Made by a program: the position numbers and the translations under genes. DNA of 64,000 nt from Telmatactis stephensoni (taxonomy: Eukaryota; Cnidaria; Anthozoa; Actiniaria; Isophelliidae), in the NCBI GenBank assembly GCA_029948255.1, contig JALIZF010000958.1, positions 54,905-118,904 on the forward strand, given 5' to 3'. This document shows, in pieces, positions 37,301 to 43,300 of the stretch (within the stretch, counting starts at the first letter, position 1; the number at the start of each line of letters is the position of its first letter). The notes under the pieces were generated by a model. The model saw only the letters and a list, made by a program, of their open reading frames with translations, was not told the origin of the DNA and made no database searches.

Positions 37301-40300
37301 ATATATGTGTGAATAAAAGAAAAGTGTAAATCATCTGCATCAGTAGTATTTCGATGATTGATATTATCACTTGAGGAATCACAATTTTGATATATAATAG
37401 TCGTTGTATTACTTAGATATCCACCAGTAATTCAATCAACATCCAACAATCTCTTCATCGTGTTCAAATCCAACGCTGCCATCGTTCGCACAGGATTCAT
37501 GGCCCAATATCAAGTAATTAAAGGTACAGAATACTAAACAAAGCGGAGGCTCTCTCAGTGACCACATTTAATGCCAATTTTACCTTATACTTTGATAGAG
37601 TCAGTTCAAGTATGACTCTTTATAAGATAACCTGAATATAACGTTATTTTCTTCTTACCGCTATTGAAATTCTTATTTGTGTTCTCTGTTTAGATAAACA
37701 AGAAAATTCGGATTGTATCCAAGGTGAAGTTTATAGAACTTTATAAAATATTTGAGATATAACGCGCGCGCTGAGTGGCTGGCTACGATGTTTATATCAG
37801 AGAAATACTCGGCTACGCCACGTGTTACTAAACTTGCTTTTCTCTTGCTTTACATCTTCCATCGTGTTTACATCACAGTACATCTACTCTATCTACTCTA
37901 TCTAAGTCGCGTTTAGCATTAGACACGCCTTAATTTTTGTTCGTATAAATGGCCCTAATATTACATACGTACTGTTTATTCAGTAAATGCACACATTAGA
38001 CTGCTTCTACCGTGTAGTTCTCCGTATGTTTGCCAAGAACATACAATTGTAGAGGTTGTCTGCGGAATGTAATGTACCTATTGCGCGCAAACATATAACA
38101 GTACGCATAGCAATTTTTGCTATTTTGGCGGATTTCTAGGTTCTGTCTTTAATTTTCTTTGCTTTCTTATTTTGCTAATTCTTCCTTCCCATATAACAGA
38201 TTGTCCAGCTGACTGTGTCTGCCAAAGGATGCCAGGACGTGAACAAGGAATCGTGCTATCTTCGACAAACCTCCGAGCTGTTCCCGATCGTTTGCCGAAA
38301 ACATCTAGGGCAATGTAAACACTGATAACACACACTAGGACCCCGCTATCTCGAACTTCCAAAATATGCATGAAGTATTGTTCGAGATATCGAGGTTCGG
38401 GATAAAATTCAATATGAAACGCTGCCTGTAATAAACCGATTACAAGCCGAACTTTACACGCGGCTGGTAGTCAAGTGACTGATACCCTTGACAGTACATA
38501 CTACCACTGTTTCATTTATGGAAATTTAGAATCTTGTACCGGGGGAAAGGTTGCTCCGGTAGAATTCCATGCGGGGCTGCATTCAGTGATTTTTTTCCTT
38601 TATGTGATTGTTCTACAGCTTGTTTTCTGGGAGCCAAATATTCCAACTCGAAAGTGAGAACTTCTACAATCTTCCTGGCCTGTTATTCATGTGAGTCTAA
38701 TTCCTCTTTGGAGATTGGAAATAAGTTAGAAGAACAATTAGCAAATATGGCATATGAAGACCAAATAAAGACATATATAAGTCACAATACAAAACGTTAC
38801 GTTCGGGAATCTGAAGTAAACTCAGATTAAGAAAAGAGAAAAATATACAGATCTAGACAAATGAAAACAAAACAATTATATAGGTTTCAAAACAAGGTGC
38901 ACAATTAAAATACCATTAAAATATTAACTCCTGTTTCTTTTATTACAGTGAATTGAGTTTTAATAAACTTCTGAAAATGGAGAAGAAATCATTTATGGAT
39001 TTGCAGTCACTGAAAGCAGTGTAAGTGCATCTGGTGAAAGCTTGTGACTTTTTTCCTGATTTTAAATCAGCCCTAATCTCCTTGTTAATTAAGTATTTAG
39101 GAGCGTGGTCCGGGGAAAATTGTCAGGGTACTGATTATGCTATTGCCGGGAGCACGCAAACCCTTTCGTGTGTATATATGCTTGCTTAGCACGCAAAATC
39201 ATTTCCGGTGTGTATATATGCTTGCTTAGCACGCAAACCCTTTCGTGTGTATATATGCTTGCTTAGCAAGCAAAATCATTTCGTGTCTACACTTACTCAA
39301 CCACCTTTATACTTCCATCTATGAACATGGTATACTTACCATATTTATAATCCCGATAGTTTTCACTTCAACGTACGATTTTCTTTGAAAATCTTAATTA
39401 TCCAAATTTACAGTTGCTTGTGTAAATCGAACGAATGCAAACTAAGTTTGCTAAAAAGGCCGCCACATTGTTTTTCGGACAATTGACAAATTTAAAAGGA
39501 CTGGCGTAGAACAGGTGACCAATAAGCTGAGTACACAGTCCTCAGAATGACCATGCAAAACGACATATCAAATTTCTAATTTGATAGTATCAACCGCAAC
39601 TCTAGCATAAATTATTTTTCATGGTTACTTGTGCTGATTGTACTCTTTCGATCTTTAGGAGACTCAACAGGAATTTTATCAAGAAAATTGAAGATGATAC
39701 TTGGGTTGGTTTGCCAGAACTAAACAGCTTGTAAGTCAACAGAAGGTCATGTAATGTAAAGGCTAGACGAGCTTGTTAGCTGTGGGTATGGGTGTGGTTA
39801 GAGGTATTTTACCATTAAGGGCCGCTGATTATGTGAAGCGCGCTGGCCCAATTAAGCGGGCTGGCTTGGTTTGTCAGGATCTTAACTTGCACATAAACAC
39901 ATAAAATTTGTTGCGATTACATGGGAAACGGGCCAACCTTGGTAAGCCGACTGAAAATGTCCCACATTATTCTTTCGACATCAAGGCCTAGCCCGGTTTT
40001 GTTAGTCGAAAAGGGCATCGGCTTTGCTTAGCACGCACGCGCAATTGGTTGTCTAGATTAAAAAATGGCGCAGTCCACGCTAGCTCGTTTCATGTAATAC
40101 AGGGCTGAAGCTTGGTAAGATAGAACGTATCATTGCAACATTGTCTTTTTCAATTTCAGAGATATCGGAGAAAACTTGATCACATCTATTGGTGGTAATA
40201 GCTTTTCAAGACTAAAGAGCTTGGAAGTTTTGTAAGTTTACCTAAATTATAGCCAAAAATATTTTTCACATTGTGCTTGACAGAACAGAAGAGGTTTTGT

Positions 40301-43300
40301 GAGTTTACCCAGATTGACAAAGATTGCTGATATTTCACATTATGCTTGAAAGAACAAATATAGTTGGGAGCAGAACATATATATGGGAGGAGAGGGAGGA
40401 GAAAGAAACGAATTCCTCGTGCACGATGTTAATATTGATCGGATTGTATTTGATCGACCGAAGGTACTTAAACTTTAAGCCTAGTCCACACTAGCAACGC
40501 AAGAATAAGCGCACGCAACATACGCAGATTCAGTAGTTTACTACTCATTGGTAGTGCTTGTCCTTTTTGACACCTTTGTGCTGATATTAACAAATAGCTT
40601 CCATTTTTCCGTGCGTCTGTACTCTAATAGATCCATCGAAGCATTTCAACCAATCAGAGCGCACGTAAGATTCTATGACGTCATCTATGCGTGTGTACTG
40701 TAATCACACATGGTTCTCGACCAATCAGAGCGCGCGCAACATACCAATTATTATATAAATCTGCGTTATTATTTGCGCTTGTGTTATATCGCTATTGTGA
40801 GCAGCCTTTATGATTTCTTTTCCTGTTTTGTTCCCATTTTCGTGATATTATAGAAGCCTTCGAAGAAACAAGGTCAAAGAAATTCATGTCGATGCTTTTC
40901 AAAACAATACAAACTTGACATATTTGTAAGTACAACTATGGTATATGGTATATATCTGATCACTAGGGCCTTGGCACCTCTCAAGCATGTTAAGGCCTGG
41001 GTTTTTGGCCAATCTGAGAAAAAATATTTTTCTCAATATCTTGACAGGGTTTTGTTTGTATAAAACACAAATCGGTCTAAGAATTGTATTTTAGATCCTT
41101 AACTGTTAACAATAAAAGTTATTGTAATCACGTGACTTATGACGTCATTGAATTGGAAAATAGAAAAAAATAAACGAGGTGGCGAGTGTAGTTTGTCTGC
41201 CCTTAAAAGTACCATGAATATACACATCATAATAAGCTTTATAAATTCACGTTTGGAATGGTTGGCTCTCGATTTTTATTAAGGAGATATTGAGTAAAAA
41301 GTGATTTGATCATCTGGTCACGTGACCTATTTTATACTATATCTCCTTAATGAAGAACGTTAGTCATCCATTCCAAACGTGATTTTTTCATGCTTTCAAA
41401 TTAAACTGTATTTAGGGTATCTGCTATTGTATATCAATATAACTGGCCACCTAGTATTTAAATGACTGATTTGTTACATTTTCTACGACTAACTGATCAC
41501 GTGACCAGTCTTTCACAAATATTTTGAGTTAAGGCAATCAAGAAACACAAGTTCTATTGATGTGCCAAATTTCAAATTGTTTGAATATGTGTGTAGGCTG
41601 ATAGTCTGCTTTAATCTTCGTGTGTCGGGTATTAAGTCGCGCATCTAGTGTGCATGGGTTTTGATAAAATCTCAAAGCCTTTCTGTCCTCTTCGTAGGTA
41701 TCTTGATGAAAATGCAATCGAGATGTTCCCATCTGGTGTGTTTCGTCATCAACAAAAACTCAAAGTTTTGTGAGTACAACTAGCCTAACCTGCGTCACAT
41801 CCGGTTAAGTCCGGAAGTGACGCAGACTAAACTAAACCACCGATTTTTGAAAGGAAGTGGTCTTAAACAGGGTAGTCGACGGCTAAAATAGGAAGATTAC
41901 ACACTCTAAGTATGGGATGTGTCGAAGTAATTAATGTCTAAGTATTAGAAAGGAAACACGACGCAGTGAAAACTTAGCGATCATTCTCAATTGGGCTGAT
42001 TCAATTGTTTTCTACAATTCATTTTTCAGAAAGCTAAATAGCAACAGAATACAAACATTTGATAAATCGACATTCAGAGGACTTGAAAGGCTGGAAAAGC
42101 TGTAAGTGATTGATTAGTTAATTAGAAATTTTTATAATGCATAAAAGCGCACCAAAAAAGGAATGAAAAGTCGTGTAAATGATTTTTTCGTTACCTATGT
42201 TATCTATGTAGATCTTTCAGGCCATTTAGACCCTGATGTGAATAATAGACCCTGAATTTAGACCCTGAATAGTGAACAAATGAAATTATGATTAAAGGTT
42301 GATCAATAACTTGATTTTCAAATATCATCTCTAGAACACTCGAGAACAACACAATCAAAGAATCAACGATACCACAGGACGTATTTGAAGACCTGAAAAA
42401 CTTAAAACATTTGTAAGACTGTTATTATTGCTGTTATTATTATCTATTTACAGTTAGAGAGAAAGAAAATCTCCTGCTGTACCACGAAGAAATAGGATCC
42501 CATGTATTTCCCTCCCCATCTCTTGATCAACTTTGTTTCTCTTTTCCCAAGGACTGTTATGTTACTGCTTATGACGAGAAGCATTGCCAACTTTTGTCCC
42601 TTCTAAAGGTGATGTTACACGGTGTAATGTTTACTGCAATTTGTCTCGCAATGGCGCTGTAAAACAAGTTGCACTTCGTAGGTTACACGAACCATCGCAA
42701 CGCCGAAAAATGCTGCTGCAATCGCTTTCTTGTAATGATTTTGAGCGACGCAGGGTGTTACACGCTGTACTGGTCCGTACGTGCAACTTGTTTTGCAACG
42801 CCATTACGAGACGAGACGCAGAAAAAAATTGTACCATGTAACAGCGCCTTAATTTTCTTCCACCACTACTGTCTTATTTCACACCTTTCTGTCACTTGTA
42901 ACATTTTTAAGTCCCCTCTTTTTGCCTTGTTCTTGTTCCTATATATCCAGTAGCGTTCGTTCCATAAAATAACATACTCCCTACCTTACATCAACAGGAA
43001 GTTGGACAGCTTTATCCTATGCTGCTACGCTAAGGAGTCCATCCCTGGCCTTACTTGCGACTCCCGAGGGAACAGCTTTTCAAGCTGCGAGGACATGCTT
43101 AAAAACATTGTTATTCGCCTTGGTATTTGGGTACAAGCAATTTTTGCTTCAGTTGGAAACTTGTCTGTGATGATATGGTGGAGAATCCTAAGTAGAAAAG
43201 CTGGATCACGGAGTGGGCAGGCTAATGTGCAATCGTTTTTGTTAACAAATTTGGCTTTTGCGGACTTTTTAATGGGGATTTACTTATTAATCATTGCTGT

